DNA of 64,000 bases from Trichormus sp. M33_DOE_039 (GTDB lineage Bacteria; Cyanobacteriota; Cyanobacteriia; Cyanobacteriales; Nostocaceae): NCBI GenBank assembly GCA_015296085.1, contig DVDT01000090.1:1-64000 (forward strand), given 5' to 3'. Made by a program: the position numbers and the translations under genes. The notes beneath the pieces were generated by a model. The model did no database searches and had not been told where the DNA came from. It saw nothing but the letters and a program-made list of their open reading frames with translations. Each line of letters starts with the position of its first letter. The first letter of the stretch is position 1. This document shows, in pieces, positions 34,552 through 44,538 of the stretch.

Positions 34552-36714
34552 ATGCCTTATCAACTCATTCGTCAGTTCAGTGAAGAAGATTGTGGAGCAG
34601 CCTGTCTAGCTACTGTAGCCAAGCATTACGGTCGAATCTTGAGCATGAACCGTGTTCGGGAAGCTGTGGGTACAGGTCAACTGGGTACTTCTTTATTAGG
34701 GCTAAAACGAGGTTCGGAAATTTTAGGATTTAACGCTAGAGGTGTGAGAGTTGCAATAGAGATTCTAGAGCAATTACATGAGTTATCTTTACCTGCAATT
34801 ATTCATTGGCAAGGTAATCATTGGGTAGTTTTATATGGCAAAAAGGGGAAAAAGTACGTTATTGCTGATCCCGCCATAGGGGTGCGTTATCTCACTAAGG
34901 ATGAATTAATACAAGGCTGGGGTAATCGGCTCATGCTTTTACTTGAGCCGGATAACGTCCGTTTTTTTAGTCAAATCAACGATAATTTAAGTGATTTTCA
35001 GCGTTTTTTACAGCCTATATGGAATTATCGCGCCATTCTAACTGAGGCTTTTCTACTGAATATTTTTTTGGGTTTACTGTCTCTGATTTCTCCTTTTTTA
35101 TTACAATTACTGACGGATGAAGTACTAGTTCGTGGAGATCATCGACTGTTAACAACTGTGATGATTGCAGCTATAGTCATGAATCTGATCAGCAGTATTA
35201 TCAGACTAGTACAATCTAATTTAATCACCTATTTTGCTCAGAAACTGCAACTAGGATTAGTACTAGAATTCGGTCGGCAAATCCTCCAATTACCACTTAT
35301 ATACTACGAATCACACCGCAGTGGTGAAATTATTAGTCGCTTACGAGATATTCAAGAAATTAATCAGTTGGTTTCTCAATCAGTAATTGGATTGCCAAGT
35401 CAGTTTTTTATTGCTGTAGTTTCTCTAGCTTTTATGTTTTTTTACAGCGGTAAATTAACATTACTAGCTTTATTTTTCTCAATTTTAATGACATTATCTA
35501 CTGTCATTTTTTTACCTGCACTGCAACAAAAAACTCGATCTCTATTAGTATTAGAAGCTGAGAATCAAGGAATTTTAGTTGAAACTTTTAAGGGAGCGAT
35601 TACGCTCAAGAGTGCAACAGTAGCTCCTCAATTATGGGAAGAACTTCAAGCCCAATTTGGAAAACTGGCAAATCTGTCATTTAAAACCATGCAAATTGCT
35701 TCAGTTAATAATGTTTTTTCGAGTTTAGTGTTGGCTATGAGTAGCATTATTTTATTGTGGTTTGGTAGTAGTCTAGCAATTGCCAAGGAATTAACTTTTG
35801 GGCAATTACTAGCATTTAATAGCATGAATGGTAATTTTCTCAGTTTTATTAGTATATTAATTGGTTTTTCTAATGCGATTGTACAAGCGAGAACTTCATT
35901 TCAGCGTTTAGGAGAAGTGATTGAAGCTACGCCTGAAAATCAAGGTGATGATAAAAAAGCTTGGGTAAAAATTTCTCCTAATTCCGATATTAATTGTACT
36001 AATTTAAATTTTCACTATGCAGGTAGAGTAGATTTATTACAGGATTTTTCCCTCACGATTCCTGGAGGTAAAGTAATTGCGTTAGTGGGTCAATCAGGTT
36101 GTGGTAAAAGTACTTTATCCAAGCTGATTGCCGGATTATATACTCTACAGTCAGGTAATATTAGAATAGGAGATTATAACCTGCAGGATATGTCTCTGGA
36201 AACACTGCGCCAACAAGTTGTACTAGTTCCTCAAGATGCACATTTTTGGAGTCGTTCTATTATTGATAATTTTCGTTTAAGTGCGCCGCAAGTAACTTTT
36301 GAAGATATAGTCCATGCTTGTAAAATTACAGGTGCGGATGAATTTATTAGTCGTCTGCCAGATAAATATCAGACTATATTAGGTGAATTTGGTGCAAATC
36401 TTTCTGGGGGACAGCGTCAGCGATTAGCTATAGCTAGAGGAATTGTGACTAATCCAGCTATTTTAATTATGGATGAATCCACCGGATCTCTCGATCCGGC
36501 CAATGAAGCTAGATTAATGGAGCAATTATTGAGCGATCGCAGTGGTAAAACTACAATTATGATTACTCACCGTCTCCATGTCATGCAACATGCAGATTGG
36601 ATTGTTGTCCTCAGTGAAGGACGCTTGACTGGGGAAGGTTCTTTTGCAGATTTAATAGCACAACCGCAAAGTCCTTTATCTTTTTTGATGGGAAGTAGGG
36701 ACTTACAGATATGA
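34552..36714 (+). CDS. Peptidase-containing ABC exporter (C39, PCAT type)
   Basis: The 720-residue protein has an N-terminal C39 peptidase with Gln8, Cys14 (EEDCGAACLATVAKHYG), His90 (GNHWVVLYG) and Asp106 (VIADPAIG). It then has about six membrane helices (165-450) and an ATPase domain: Walker A LVGQSGCGKST near 512, signature LSGGQRQRLAIARG near 617, Walker B ILIMDES near 640. It should cut precursor leaders after GG and export the cores. It sits in the locus with two GG-leader precursors and a YcaO enzyme. All catalytic residues are present. Confidence 0.93.
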   Translation: MPYQLIRQFSEEDCGAACLATVAKHYGRILSMNRVREAVGTGQLGTSLLGLKRGSEILGFNARGVRVAIEILEQLHELSLPAIIHWQGNHWVVLYGKKGKKYVIADPAIGVRYLTKDELIQGWGNRLMLLLEPDNVRFFSQINDNLSDFQRFLQPIWNYRAILTEAFLLNIFLGLLSLISPFLLQLLTDEVLVRGDHRLLTTVMIAAIVMNLISSIIRLVQSNLITYFAQKLQLGLVLEFGRQILQLPLIYYESHRSGEIISRLRDIQEINQLVSQSVIGLPSQFFIAVVSLAFMFFYSGKLTLLALFFSILMTLSTVIFLPALQQKTRSLLVLEAENQGILVETFKGAITLKSATVAPQLWEELQAQFGKLANLSFKTMQIASVNNVFSSLVLAMSSIILLWFGSSLAIAKELTFGQLLAFNSMNGNFLSFISILIGFSNAIVQARTSFQRLGEVIEATPENQGDDKKAWVKISPNSDINCTNLNFHYAGRVDLLQDFSLTIPGGKVIALVGQSGCGKSTLSKLIAGLYTLQSGNIRIGDYNLQDMSLETLRQQVVLVPQDAHFWSRSIIDNFRLSAPQVTFEDIVHACKITGADEFISRLPDKYQTILGEFGANLSGGQRQRLAIARGIVTNPAILIMDESTGSLDPANEARLMEQLLSDRSGKTTIMITHRLHVMQHADWIVVLSEGRLTGEGSFADLIAQPQSPLSFLMGSRDLQI

Positions 36715-36737
36715 GAGCAACAAAATCATGATATTCT

Positions 36738-36776
36738 CATCAACCCCTAAACCCCTAAACCCCTAAACTCCTAAAA
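36738..36776. repeat. Short tandem repeat (ACCCCTA type)
   Basis: Several copies of AACCCCTA lie between the convergent ends of the exporter and CHAT genes. This is the complementary form of the TAGGGGT-type repeats elsewhere in the window. Confidence 0.75.
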
Positions 36777-39700
36777 TTATAATCCATTCCCAATTAAAAT
36801 AAATGATGCCCAATAGTAGGGGTGTTGGAATTGATTATTACTATTATTGGCTGTTAATAATTGTAATTGTGCGTTGCGTAAAGCTTCGGCTTTGGTCAAT
36901 TTCCCAGTTTTTAATGCTGTATAAAACACATCCATTAAAGCTTGTGTTCCACCATCAGAAACAGCCCACAAGGAAGCAATAGATGCTTTCGCACCTGTGA
37001 GTTGAATTTGGTATCCTAAACCGAGGATTTCTTGTCCATTACCTAACTGTTTACCTAAACCAGTTTGACAAGCACTTAAGACTACTAAATCTACATTAGG
37101 TAAAGACCAATTCTCTATATCTTTGAGAGTAACACGTTCGCCATCACCAAACAAAATAAAGGAATCTTCTGGATTACCACTAACTAGCATTCCATGTGTT
37201 GCTAAATGTATAATTTTGTAATCATTCATCTGCGGAATGATCACTTTAGTATTGAATTCTTTATCTAATAAGACTTTTGTATTGTTAATCGTCTTTGCTA
37301 AATTTTCAACTTCTGTTTTAGCAAACTCTAAACCACTTAATACCTCTTTTCTTTCACCTATAGCTACCTGGTAATCCCCTTTGGTAAAAGCAGCCGCTAG
37401 TGTGGGTAATGATGTCGGGGTTTTGTTGTTTAATTTGGTCAAACTAGCAGCAGTAATATTATTGACAATAAATCGCTCGACTAACCAGTTTTTGCCGTCG
37501 TGTAAAGCTGCTAAAGGTATATATCTAAGTTTACTGTCTGGAGCGTAGATAATCGCTTTAACATCAGCTTGCTTGAGGTCGTTTTCTATAGGCTTAATTA
37601 GCCAGTTATATAATTTATTGGCTGGCGTTTTACTATCTTTGTAAGGAACGACTATGGCTTGGCGAAATTCAGCAATGACTTGATTTAATTCTGCTTGTTT
37701 AACTGCTACTGGACGATGAATTGGCGGGGAATCAGCAGTTACTAAAACTAACTCTAATCTGTCTTCTAAAACTAAGGGATATAACAAGACAGCTTTTTGA
37801 TTTAACTGGCGTAAGTTATCTCGCAGTGAGTTGAGTTGACGCAAGCTGAGATTTTCCTGTCCAGAATTTGTAGATAATTGCTGCACTAGTGCTACTACAG
37901 CAGGATTCTTGGTGAATTTATTAAATTCAGCAGTAATTGTTTGTTCAAGTTTGACTAATTCAGTGATACGTTTTTCCTGAGCAGATGTACGCGAACTTTG
38001 GGGAATTTTGCGGAGATTAGTGAGTTCTTGTCCAAGTGCGATCGCTTTGTCTTGAATCGCGCTATATTTTTGTGTAATATCTTGTTCTTGCGGCTTCAGG
38101 GGTAGGTTTTGAGGTGTTGGTGTTTCTGTGTTTGTCCCCCGTTGTCCACTATTAACTACGGCTGTTTTCTTAGGTACACTGCGCTGATTTCCAATAAAAT
38201 CATTCATTTCTTGAATTTTGAGTAAATCCAAAACTTGTTGTGCTTCACTGGGACGATTTTGTTTAAGTAATAAATCAGCCAGACGGCGATATCTTTCAGC
38301 TACGGTTTCTGTATAAGATTTTTGAACAGCAGTTGGTAGAATGCGTAAATTTTGCCGAATTCCTTCTGTTAAGTTGACTGATTGTTTATAAAAAGCAATA
38401 GCTAACTGTGGTTGATTTTGTGCAGATAGGGTATCGGCTAAAAATTTCAGGGTTGTGGCTTCACTGGCTTTATCCCCAACTTCTCGATGTATGGCTAAAG
38501 CTTGCTGATATAATTCTCCAGCTTTCGAGGATTGATTTTGCTTTTGATAGATTTGTCCTAAGTTACTAATTGTCACACCTTCTCCGGTGCGATCGCCTAC
38601 TTCTTTATAGATAGATAAAGCTTGCTGATTTAACTCAATTGCTTGTGGATATTTACCTTGGTCACTCTGCACCCGTGCAATATTATTAAGAGTGACAGCA
38701 ACCCCCGGTTTATAGTTATTTTCTTTGTAGATATTTAATGCTTGTTGATATAATTTTAAAGCTTGATCATATTTACCTAAATTAGCGTAAATTTGCCCAA
38801 TGTTATTTAAGTTAACAGCCCTACCTTGGAACTGAAAAGAGTCTTTTCCAAAAGCATCACCAACAACAGCGCGACTACTAATTTGTTGGACAGCTTGAGA
38901 GTTTTGTCCCAGATAATCATACAACAATTTAATATCTTGCTTATTAATTTCTTCGGCATTGGTGCTACCAATTCGCTGATATATATTTGCAGATTTTTCT
39001 GCTAATTCTAAGGATTTTTGATATTGTCCCAGGCTAAAATAAACCCCAGCCAGATTATTCATCGTTGCGGCTTGTGTACCCAAATAATTTGAGCAGCATT
39101 CTGATAAACTATTGAAAGCCTGTTGATATAAATCTAAAGCTTGACTGTAGTTACCCACGTTAACGTAAACAACACCAATATTATTTAGGGTTTGAATAGC
39201 TCCTATTTTATCATCACCTGCTTTTTGGAGAGCTAAACTTTGCTGATAAAAATCTAAAGCTTTGGCATATTGTCCCATGCGAAAATAAACTGCACCCACA
39301 TCACCAAGTATAGTTTTTTCACTAGTAAGATAACTAGAATCTTTAGGATTAGTGGTTTTGAGTTCTTTAATAATAACTAAAGCACTTTGATATGTTTCCA
39401 AAGCTTTAGTATTTTGTCCTAGATTGGCATATACTTCACCTATGTAAGAAAGAGGTATCCATTCATTTTGTTTGTCACGCGTTTTTCTACGAATATCTAA
39501 AGATAACTGAAGATACTCCAGTGCTTTAGGATATTCCCCTTTGCGAAAATATATATAGCCAATATTGACAAGGCTATTAGCTTCTCCAGCTTTTGCGCCA
39601 TATTTTTTAAAGATAGCTAACGCCTGTTGGAATTGCGTTAATGCTGCTTCTAGTTCATTTAAGCCTACGAAATCTTTGTAAATCGTAGCTTCACCATTGT

Positions 39701-39815
39701 TATTGAGGATGACTGCTTCTTTGATTTGTTCTTCTGCTGTTGGTGTTGGTGCTTGCGCTAAAGATGGGGCAGCTAAAACCAGGATAAGTGTTAAGGGAAT
39801 TATTGGAAGCCGCAT
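36777..39815 (-). CDS. Secreted TPR-CHAT protein (caspase-like)
   Basis: The 1012-residue protein starts with a signal peptide (LPIIPLTLILVLAAPSLAQA). About ten TPR units follow to about residue 490 (e.g. YPKALEYLQLSLDIRRKTRD), then a helical linker. The C-terminal CHAT domain has the His of KIIHLATHGML (near 870), the Cys of VVLSACQTGLG (near 914) and SIASLWAVSDGGTQALM. The His-Cys dyad implies caspase-like cysteine protease activity. The signal peptide puts it outside the cytoplasm, unlike CHAT effectors of known cytoplasmic defence systems. Substrate and role are unknown. Confidence 0.9.
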   Translation of the reverse strand: MRLPIIPLTLILVLAAPSLAQAPTPTAEEQIKEAVILNNNGEATIYKDFVGLNELEAALTQFQQALAIFKKYGAKAGEANSLVNIGYIYFRKGEYPKALEYLQLSLDIRRKTRDKQNEWIPLSYIGEVYANLGQNTKALETYQSALVIIKELKTTNPKDSSYLTSEKTILGDVGAVYFRMGQYAKALDFYQQSLALQKAGDDKIGAIQTLNNIGVVYVNVGNYSQALDLYQQAFNSLSECCSNYLGTQAATMNNLAGVYFSLGQYQKSLELAEKSANIYQRIGSTNAEEINKQDIKLLYDYLGQNSQAVQQISSRAVVGDAFGKDSFQFQGRAVNLNNIGQIYANLGKYDQALKLYQQALNIYKENNYKPGVAVTLNNIARVQSDQGKYPQAIELNQQALSIYKEVGDRTGEGVTISNLGQIYQKQNQSSKAGELYQQALAIHREVGDKASEATTLKFLADTLSAQNQPQLAIAFYKQSVNLTEGIRQNLRILPTAVQKSYTETVAERYRRLADLLLKQNRPSEAQQVLDLLKIQEMNDFIGNQRSVPKKTAVVNSGQRGTNTETPTPQNLPLKPQEQDITQKYSAIQDKAIALGQELTNLRKIPQSSRTSAQEKRITELVKLEQTITAEFNKFTKNPAVVALVQQLSTNSGQENLSLRQLNSLRDNLRQLNQKAVLLYPLVLEDRLELVLVTADSPPIHRPVAVKQAELNQVIAEFRQAIVVPYKDSKTPANKLYNWLIKPIENDLKQADVKAIIYAPDSKLRYIPLAALHDGKNWLVERFIVNNITAASLTKLNNKTPTSLPTLAAAFTKGDYQVAIGERKEVLSGLEFAKTEVENLAKTINNTKVLLDKEFNTKVIIPQMNDYKIIHLATHGMLVSGNPEDSFILFGDGERVTLKDIENWSLPNVDLVVLSACQTGLGKQLGNGQEILGLGYQIQLTGAKASIASLWAVSDGGTQALMDVFYTALKTGKLTKAEALRNAQLQLLTANNSNNQFQHPYYWASFILIGNGL

Positions 39816-39955
39816 ATATGTATTAATAGTGACAAGATGCTTCCTATGATAGTGGTAGTTAGTCTAAATGTAAGGTACGCGATCGCACTTTGTTAATTTT
39901 GGGTGTTCTGGTTAATCAATCTTAAATTAATGGGTGAATTTTCACGCAGATATGA

Positions 39956-40999
39956 TTAGTTACTGGGATTCCAAATAAACTCTCCTGCTTTGTTAATATA
40001 GCCAGCCTTGCCATCAATATATACTAACGCCAGTTCATTGGTAAAACTCAAAGCTAAGTCAAATTGTGGTTGAATTACCATCTTACCTTGAGGATCAATA
40101 TAGCCGTATTTATTCTTAACTTTAACAGCAGCTAATCCTTCAGAAAATTTAGTTACTCTATCAAATTCTGGAGCAATTACCATCTCACCACGAGGATTTA
40201 TGTAACCCCATTTTTCACCGATTTTTACTACTGCTAAATTAAAAGTAAATTCCCAAGCATCATCAAATTCTGGTGGGACAACAATTTTACCAGTCGTGTT
40301 CATATAACCGTATTTACTACCAATTTTCACTGCTGCTAAACCTTGAGAAAAAGCCAAGGTTTCGTCAAATTCTGGTTGTATAACTATATTGTCCTGAGAG
40401 TTTATATAACCCCACCTATTGTTGATTTTAACTGCTGCTAATCCTTCATGAAAGTGTAGAGCTTGATCATACTTCGGCTGAATGACTAATTTACCGCTAA
40501 AGTCAATAAAACCCCACTTTCCATCCACTTTGACTGCTGCTAGCCCATTGTTAAACGCTAAAGCTTCCTCGAATTGAGGTTGGATGACTAATTTACCACT
40601 GGGGTTAATGTAGCCATACTCATAATTAGTGACAACTAAAGCAAGTCCATTGGAGAAGGCAAAAGCTAACCGAAATTGTGGAGGTATAATCTGTCTACCT
40701 GTGGTGTCTATATACCCATATTTATCATTAATCTTAATTTGCGATCGCTCGTCAACAAAGCCCCAAGCTAAATCAAATTGAGGCTTAATTACTATCTTCC
40801 CAGTTTTGTCAATAAAACCATATTTACCATTTTTGACAATCCGAAACAGGGGAGTAGTCACACGCTGAGGTTTTGATAATTGATTGGGACTTAGTTTTTG
40901 TTCAGCAGTGATACTGGATGCTTGTGCTTGCTGAGGATGAGTAGAAATCATCCCATTGATCATACTCAAACAAACCAATAAAGAAATATATCTCTGCAT
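39956..40999 (-). CDS. WG-repeat protein with signal peptide
   Basis: The 347-residue protein has an N-terminal signal (YISLLVCLSMINGMIS, cut near AQA) and then eight full WG repeats and a partial one, each like YGYIDPQGKMVIQPQFDLAL, about 32 residues apart. The repeats form a beta-rich solenoid or propeller-like fold. Such proteins are secreted or periplasmic and thought to bind partners or ligands. It lies upstream of the CHAT gene on the same strand, 140 bases away, and both are exported, so a functional link is possible. Confidence 0.88.
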   Translation of the reverse strand: MQRYISLLVCLSMINGMISTHPQQAQASSITAEQKLSPNQLSKPQRVTTPLFRIVKNGKYGFIDKTGKIVIKPQFDLAWGFVDERSQIKINDKYGYIDTTGRQIIPPQFRLAFAFSNGLALVVTNYEYGYINPSGKLVIQPQFEEALAFNNGLAAVKVDGKWGFIDFSGKLVIQPKYDQALHFHEGLAAVKINNRWGYINSQDNIVIQPEFDETLAFSQGLAAVKIGSKYGYMNTTGKIVVPPEFDDAWEFTFNLAVVKIGEKWGYINPRGEMVIAPEFDRVTKFSEGLAAVKVKNKYGYIDPQGKMVIQPQFDLALSFTNELALVYIDGKAGYINKAGEFIWNPSN

Positions 41000-41442
41000 T
41001 TGTTATGTCTACGAGTTTGAATCAAACTATAACTATTTATTGATTTCTTGCATAAATTGTTTTTTAGTATCAATAATTGCAGACATTAAAACACACCTAG
41101 TTAATAACTTTATATCTAAATCTGAGAATAATTTCCTTTGAGTAATTTGCTCATAGTTCTCCTTGCTTATATGAAATCATGAAAATTGGTTATTTCGCAA
41201 AACCAAACTTCAGTAATATTAAACCGTTTGTATGTTTCTAGTTTATCATCACTAGCGATAGTTTGAAGAGAAATATTGCTTGTAACAAAATATTCTCTTA
41301 ATATCAAAGGTGGGATTTAATGAAGTGAAACCCAATAATTTATATTTATATTGGGTTACGCTATCCTCCACTCAACAAGGACTGTCGGGGTTTGAATTTT
41401 GAATTTCCTGTTCGCATAGCTTCCCATAGGGAATAGTTTGAC
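41000..41442. repeat. Gene-free region with a small palindrome
   Basis: No credible gene is seen in 443 bases. The only structure is an inverted repeat at 41329-41357 (AACCCAAT facing ATTGGGTT), of the kind dispersed between cyanobacterial genes. Confidence 0.5.
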
Positions 41443-42639
41443 TTATCTTCTTAAACTCCGAGGATCAAGAGCGTCTCTTAAGCCATCGCCTAGCACATTA
41501 AACGCCAAAACTGTCAGGATAATTAACAAAGCTGGCGGCCAAATTAACCAAGGCTGTAGAACCAAAATAGAAGCATTACTCGCTAAAGACAGCATATTTC
41601 CCCAAGAGGGGTCAGGTTGTTGGATACCCAAACCAATCAAACTTAGTATCGCTTCTGAGCCAATAAAACTGGGAACTGCCAATGTAGCAGAGATAATTAT
41701 ATAAGTAGCTGTTTGAGGTAAAACGTGACGGATAATAATATATAGTGGCTTACCCCCCATAGCTCTTGCTGCTTGGACAAATTCCCGTTCTTTTATGGAT
41801 AAAACTTGTCCACGAATTACCCTAGCTAAACCAGCCCAGCTAATCACAGAAGTAATCAGCACAATCAATAAAAATCGCTGACTACTGCTTAAACCAGTCG
41901 GCAAAACCGCACCAAGAGTAACTAACAGATAGATACTAGGAAAAGTCATTAGTACTTCTGCTATCCGCATAATGACACTATCAATCCAACCACCAAAATA
42001 GCCAGAAATACCACCTATCAACAAACCTAAAGGAAAGGTAAAAAGTACGCCAATAATCCCAATAAATAAACTAATGCGTCCACCGTACAACAAACGACTG
42101 AGTTGGTCGCGTCCTTGTTCGTCAGTCCCTAAAAGGTTAATTTTAGCTTCCTCATCTGCGCCAAACAAGTGCCGATTTAAAGGTATACCAGGGATGATGG
42201 TAACTTCTTCCCATTTTGAAGGTAGTGGTAGACTCAAACGGAACAGTCGATACTTAGAACCTATACCGGGGATAATAGGGGCTTTTTCCCATTGCGAGGG
42301 TAGTGGTATACTCAACTGAAACAGTTGATATTCAGGCCCAGAGACAAAGAAGCGCACAGGAGAAGGCTTTGTGTAGTCTATGAGCAGTTGGCGATCACCT
42401 GTTTCTAAATTTGTATCCCCTTGCGTTGTCGGATAAATGTGGGGGCCGATAAACTTACCTGACGTTTTAGCAACCCAATAAATCCGCGTAGGTGGTAACA
42501 GTGAACCATTGGGTTGTGAAGTGTAAGGATTGTATGGGGCGATGAAATCAGCAGCAATTACCGCCACATAGAAAACCAACAGCAAGATTGCTCCAAATCG
42601 AGCCAAAGGATTTTTCTGAAGTCTTTGCCACCAATTCAT
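41443..42639 (-). CDS. ABC transporter permease, oligopeptide/dipeptide type (OppC/DppC)
   Basis: The 398-residue protein has an N-terminal helix (FGAILLLVFYVAVIAADFIA), a long periplasmic stretch, and five more helices with the permease loop WAGLARVIRGQVLSIKEREFVQAARAMGG (key part REFVQAARAMGG) that docks the ATPase. The C-terminus RDALDPRSLRR is typical of OppC. It should import peptides or nickel-like substrates with an OppB partner, an ATPase and a binding protein, none of which is nearby. Oddity: residues 104-129 and 130-155 in the periplasmic part are tandem copies. Confidence 0.88.
   Translation of the reverse strand: MNWWQRLQKNPLARFGAILLLVFYVAVIAADFIAPYNPYTSQPNGSLLPPTRIYWVAKTSGKFIGPHIYPTTQGDTNLETGDRQLLIDYTKPSPVRFFVSGPEYQLFQLSIPLPSQWEKAPIIPGIGSKYRLFRLSLPLPSKWEEVTIIPGIPLNRHLFGADEEAKINLLGTDEQGRDQLSRLLYGGRISLFIGIIGVLFTFPLGLLIGGISGYFGGWIDSVIMRIAEVLMTFPSIYLLVTLGAVLPTGLSSSQRFLLIVLITSVISWAGLARVIRGQVLSIKEREFVQAARAMGGKPLYIIIRHVLPQTATYIIISATLAVPSFIGSEAILSLIGLGIQQPDPSWGNMLSLASNASILVLQPWLIWPPALLIILTVLAFNVLGDGLRDALDPRSLRR
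42175..42330 (-). repeat. Tandem 78-bp duplication inside the permease gene
   Basis: Two adjacent 26-codon units code for YQLFQLSIPLPSQWEKAPII and YRLFRLSLPLPSKWEEVTII followed by PGI. Both strands of the pattern are visible in the DNA (AGGTAGTGGTAGACTCAAACGG against AGGGTAGTGGTATACTCAAC in part). Confidence 0.85.
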
Positions 42640-42642
42640 AGT

Positions 42643-42811
42643 TTTTAATCATTAGTCATTAGTTATTAGTCATTAGTTAAAGGTGAATGGTCAATATAGT
42701 CAAGGGTATAGAGATAAATTTTTGAGTAGGGAACGGAGAATCCAAAACAGTCAATAGGTAAAAATCGGTTGACTGTTGACTCATGACTAACGACTCATGA
42801 CTAATAACTAA
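42643..42811. repeat. Short tandem repeats (ATTAGTC / ACTAACGACTC types)
   Basis: The gap between the HD-domain and permease genes contains TCATTAGTCATTAGTTATTA at its left end and GACTCATGACTAACGACTCA at its right end. The two ends are of related, roughly inverted type. Confidence 0.7.
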
Positions 42812-43683
42812 GCTTGCAATTGCTCAACTAATAATCTTTGTTCTTCTTGATTTCTTTCATGTTCTACGACAAATACATTGGAGTAAAGGTTGGCAATAAT
42901 TTGCTTACCTTGCTGCGTCAAAGATAAATAGCGTAGTCCATCTTGAATGTAAGGGTGAACACCATTCCAATAAAACTTAGCGTAATTTTTGCGTAAATCA
43001 GCAGGGGTTTTATAACCTAAAACTTTACTCACCCCAGTTTCTTCAAACTCATAAAACAAGGAGGTGATTTTTTTCAGATAACGAGGGTCGCTCAATTGTC
43101 CAATTAAATCAGCCGCACGCACCAACCCTGCAAAACTTGTTGTATCTTGATGATCTTCTGCTGAGGGAACAGGAAATCTAGTCAATTCAATATTACTTTT
43201 AATGACTTCAGCATCTATGAGTTTATGTCCTCCAAAACGCTCATCAATAAAAAGTTTAGCTCTATCTACATGATAGGGAGTCAGACTAGCATCAGAAGCC
43301 CCAGGAGCAAGTGAAATCATTCTGCCGTTTTTGCCTGTGGAGTACAAGCCTTTGTTTTCTTGGTCTTGTCGACAAACTCCTTTGACATAGCCAATATCAT
43401 GACACAGCAAAGAAATAATGAAGTGCAACCAATCTTCACTGGAAACACCACCTTCTCGGATATGTTTGCCACGTAGAATTTCCTGTCCTACCAGGGTCAC
43501 TAATATGGAATGTTCAACGTTATGATAGAGAGCATCACTGTTGGCTATGTTCTCCAACGCCATATTACCAGCCCAAGCAATGATGTCTTCATACTCATTT
43601 TTGAAACAGCCATATGTGCGGCTGTAACCTTCTCTAATTTGTTTGACAAAAGCATCAATTAAAATTTCAGTGGCGTTGAACAT
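42808..43683 (-). CDS. HD-domain metal-dependent phosphohydrolase
   Basis: The 291-residue protein carries H...HD...D metal ligands: YHNVEHSILVT (about residues 53-63), LLCHDIGYVKG (about 92-102) and LVRAADLIGQLSDPRYL (about 185). This is the HD superfamily of phosphohydrolases and phosphodiesterases. The substrate is not known; there is no GYP motif, so it is not an HD-GYP c-di-GMP enzyme. It is soluble, of normal length, and stands alone between a repeat-filled gap and a long gene-poor region. Confidence 0.8.
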   Translation of the reverse strand: MFNATEILIDAFVKQIREGYSRTYGCFKNEYEDIIAWAGNMALENIANSDALYHNVEHSILVTLVGQEILRGKHIREGGVSSEDWLHFIISLLCHDIGYVKGVCRQDQENKGLYSTGKNGRMISLAPGASDASLTPYHVDRAKLFIDERFGGHKLIDAEVIKSNIELTRFPVPSAEDHQDTTSFAGLVRAADLIGQLSDPRYLKKITSLFYEFEETGVSKVLGYKTPADLRKNYAKFYWNGVHPYIQDGLRYLSLTQQGKQIIANLYSNVFVVEHERNQEEQRLLVEQLQA

Positions 43684-44333
43684 ATTAGTAGCTTGGTTTA
43701 GATAGAAATTATTTAAAGTTTTTTACAAACAACACTTCAGGATTTTCCTGAAAAGTATTTTCAAAACCCCTATTTATCTTGATTATCCATACTCCGTTTT
43801 TATTGGCTAGATGACTGTGATCTCAAGACTAAAGTAGATGTGACTCCAATAATTATGATTGATTGACAAAAATATAAGACGTATTCTGCTTGCATCTCAC
43901 AGTGAAAATACGGTTATTAATTTATTTTATCAATAAAAAATAATACTTGTATTTATGAGAACTATAGCGGCAATTATTACAGGCGACTCGGCAATAATTT
44001 GTCTATATTTAACATTTTGTGATTTAAATTAATATATTTTGATAACTTCCTATGAAGATCGTATAATTCGAGATTAAATTTAAATATAGTGTTTAATATT
44101 AATTACAAGAATAATTACAACACATCAATTATTTTGAAAGGCGTAAGACCTTAGATCAACTCAAAATTCAAAACTAAGAAAACCCGATTTGGCAAGGGTT
44201 TCTAAATTTATATCTGTTGCCAAATTTTGGAGCATTGGTGTTACACAGCTATATCAGTATATTAGTCACATTTTTTCAAGATGTTATCAATCACATTATA
44301 CTGTATGATATAATTACAAACAGTCTTAGTTAC
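43684..44333. other. Gene-poor AT-rich region before tRNA-Gly
   Basis: No gene is supported in 650 bases. One 25-codon ORF near 43954 has no ribosome site. The region holds the promoters of the HD gene (left) and of the tRNA (right). Confidence 0.5.
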
Positions 44334-44405
44334 GCGGGTGTAATTCAGTGGTAGAATGTCACCTTCCCAAGGTGAACGTCGTGGGTTCGAGTCCCATCGC
44401 CCGCT
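44334..44405 (+). tRNA. tRNA-Gly (anticodon CCC)
   Basis: The cloverleaf is complete: acceptor GCGGGTG pairs with CGCCCGC, the D-arm is in AATTCAGTGGTAGAATG, the anticodon stem TCACC/GGTGA encloses TTCCCAA with CCC at 34-36, and the T-arm is GTGGGTTCGAGTCCCAT. The 3' CCA is not encoded, as is usual in cyanobacteria. Confidence 0.95.
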
Positions 44406-44538
44406 TTGATGTACTGTACATTAATTAATTATTTGCCACTGTTAACAGATTAGTGTCCTAGTCACAAACCAACTTATCTTTATTCTATGCTGAACCTGAA
44501 ATGATTAACCCAAGCTTCAGCTTCTAGAAGAATCAAGA

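Noticed and set aside
43954-44031. A 25-codon ORF (MRTIAAIITGDSAIICLYLT start) before the tRNA.
   Set aside because: Too short, no ribosome site, and in an AT-rich gap with no supporting context.
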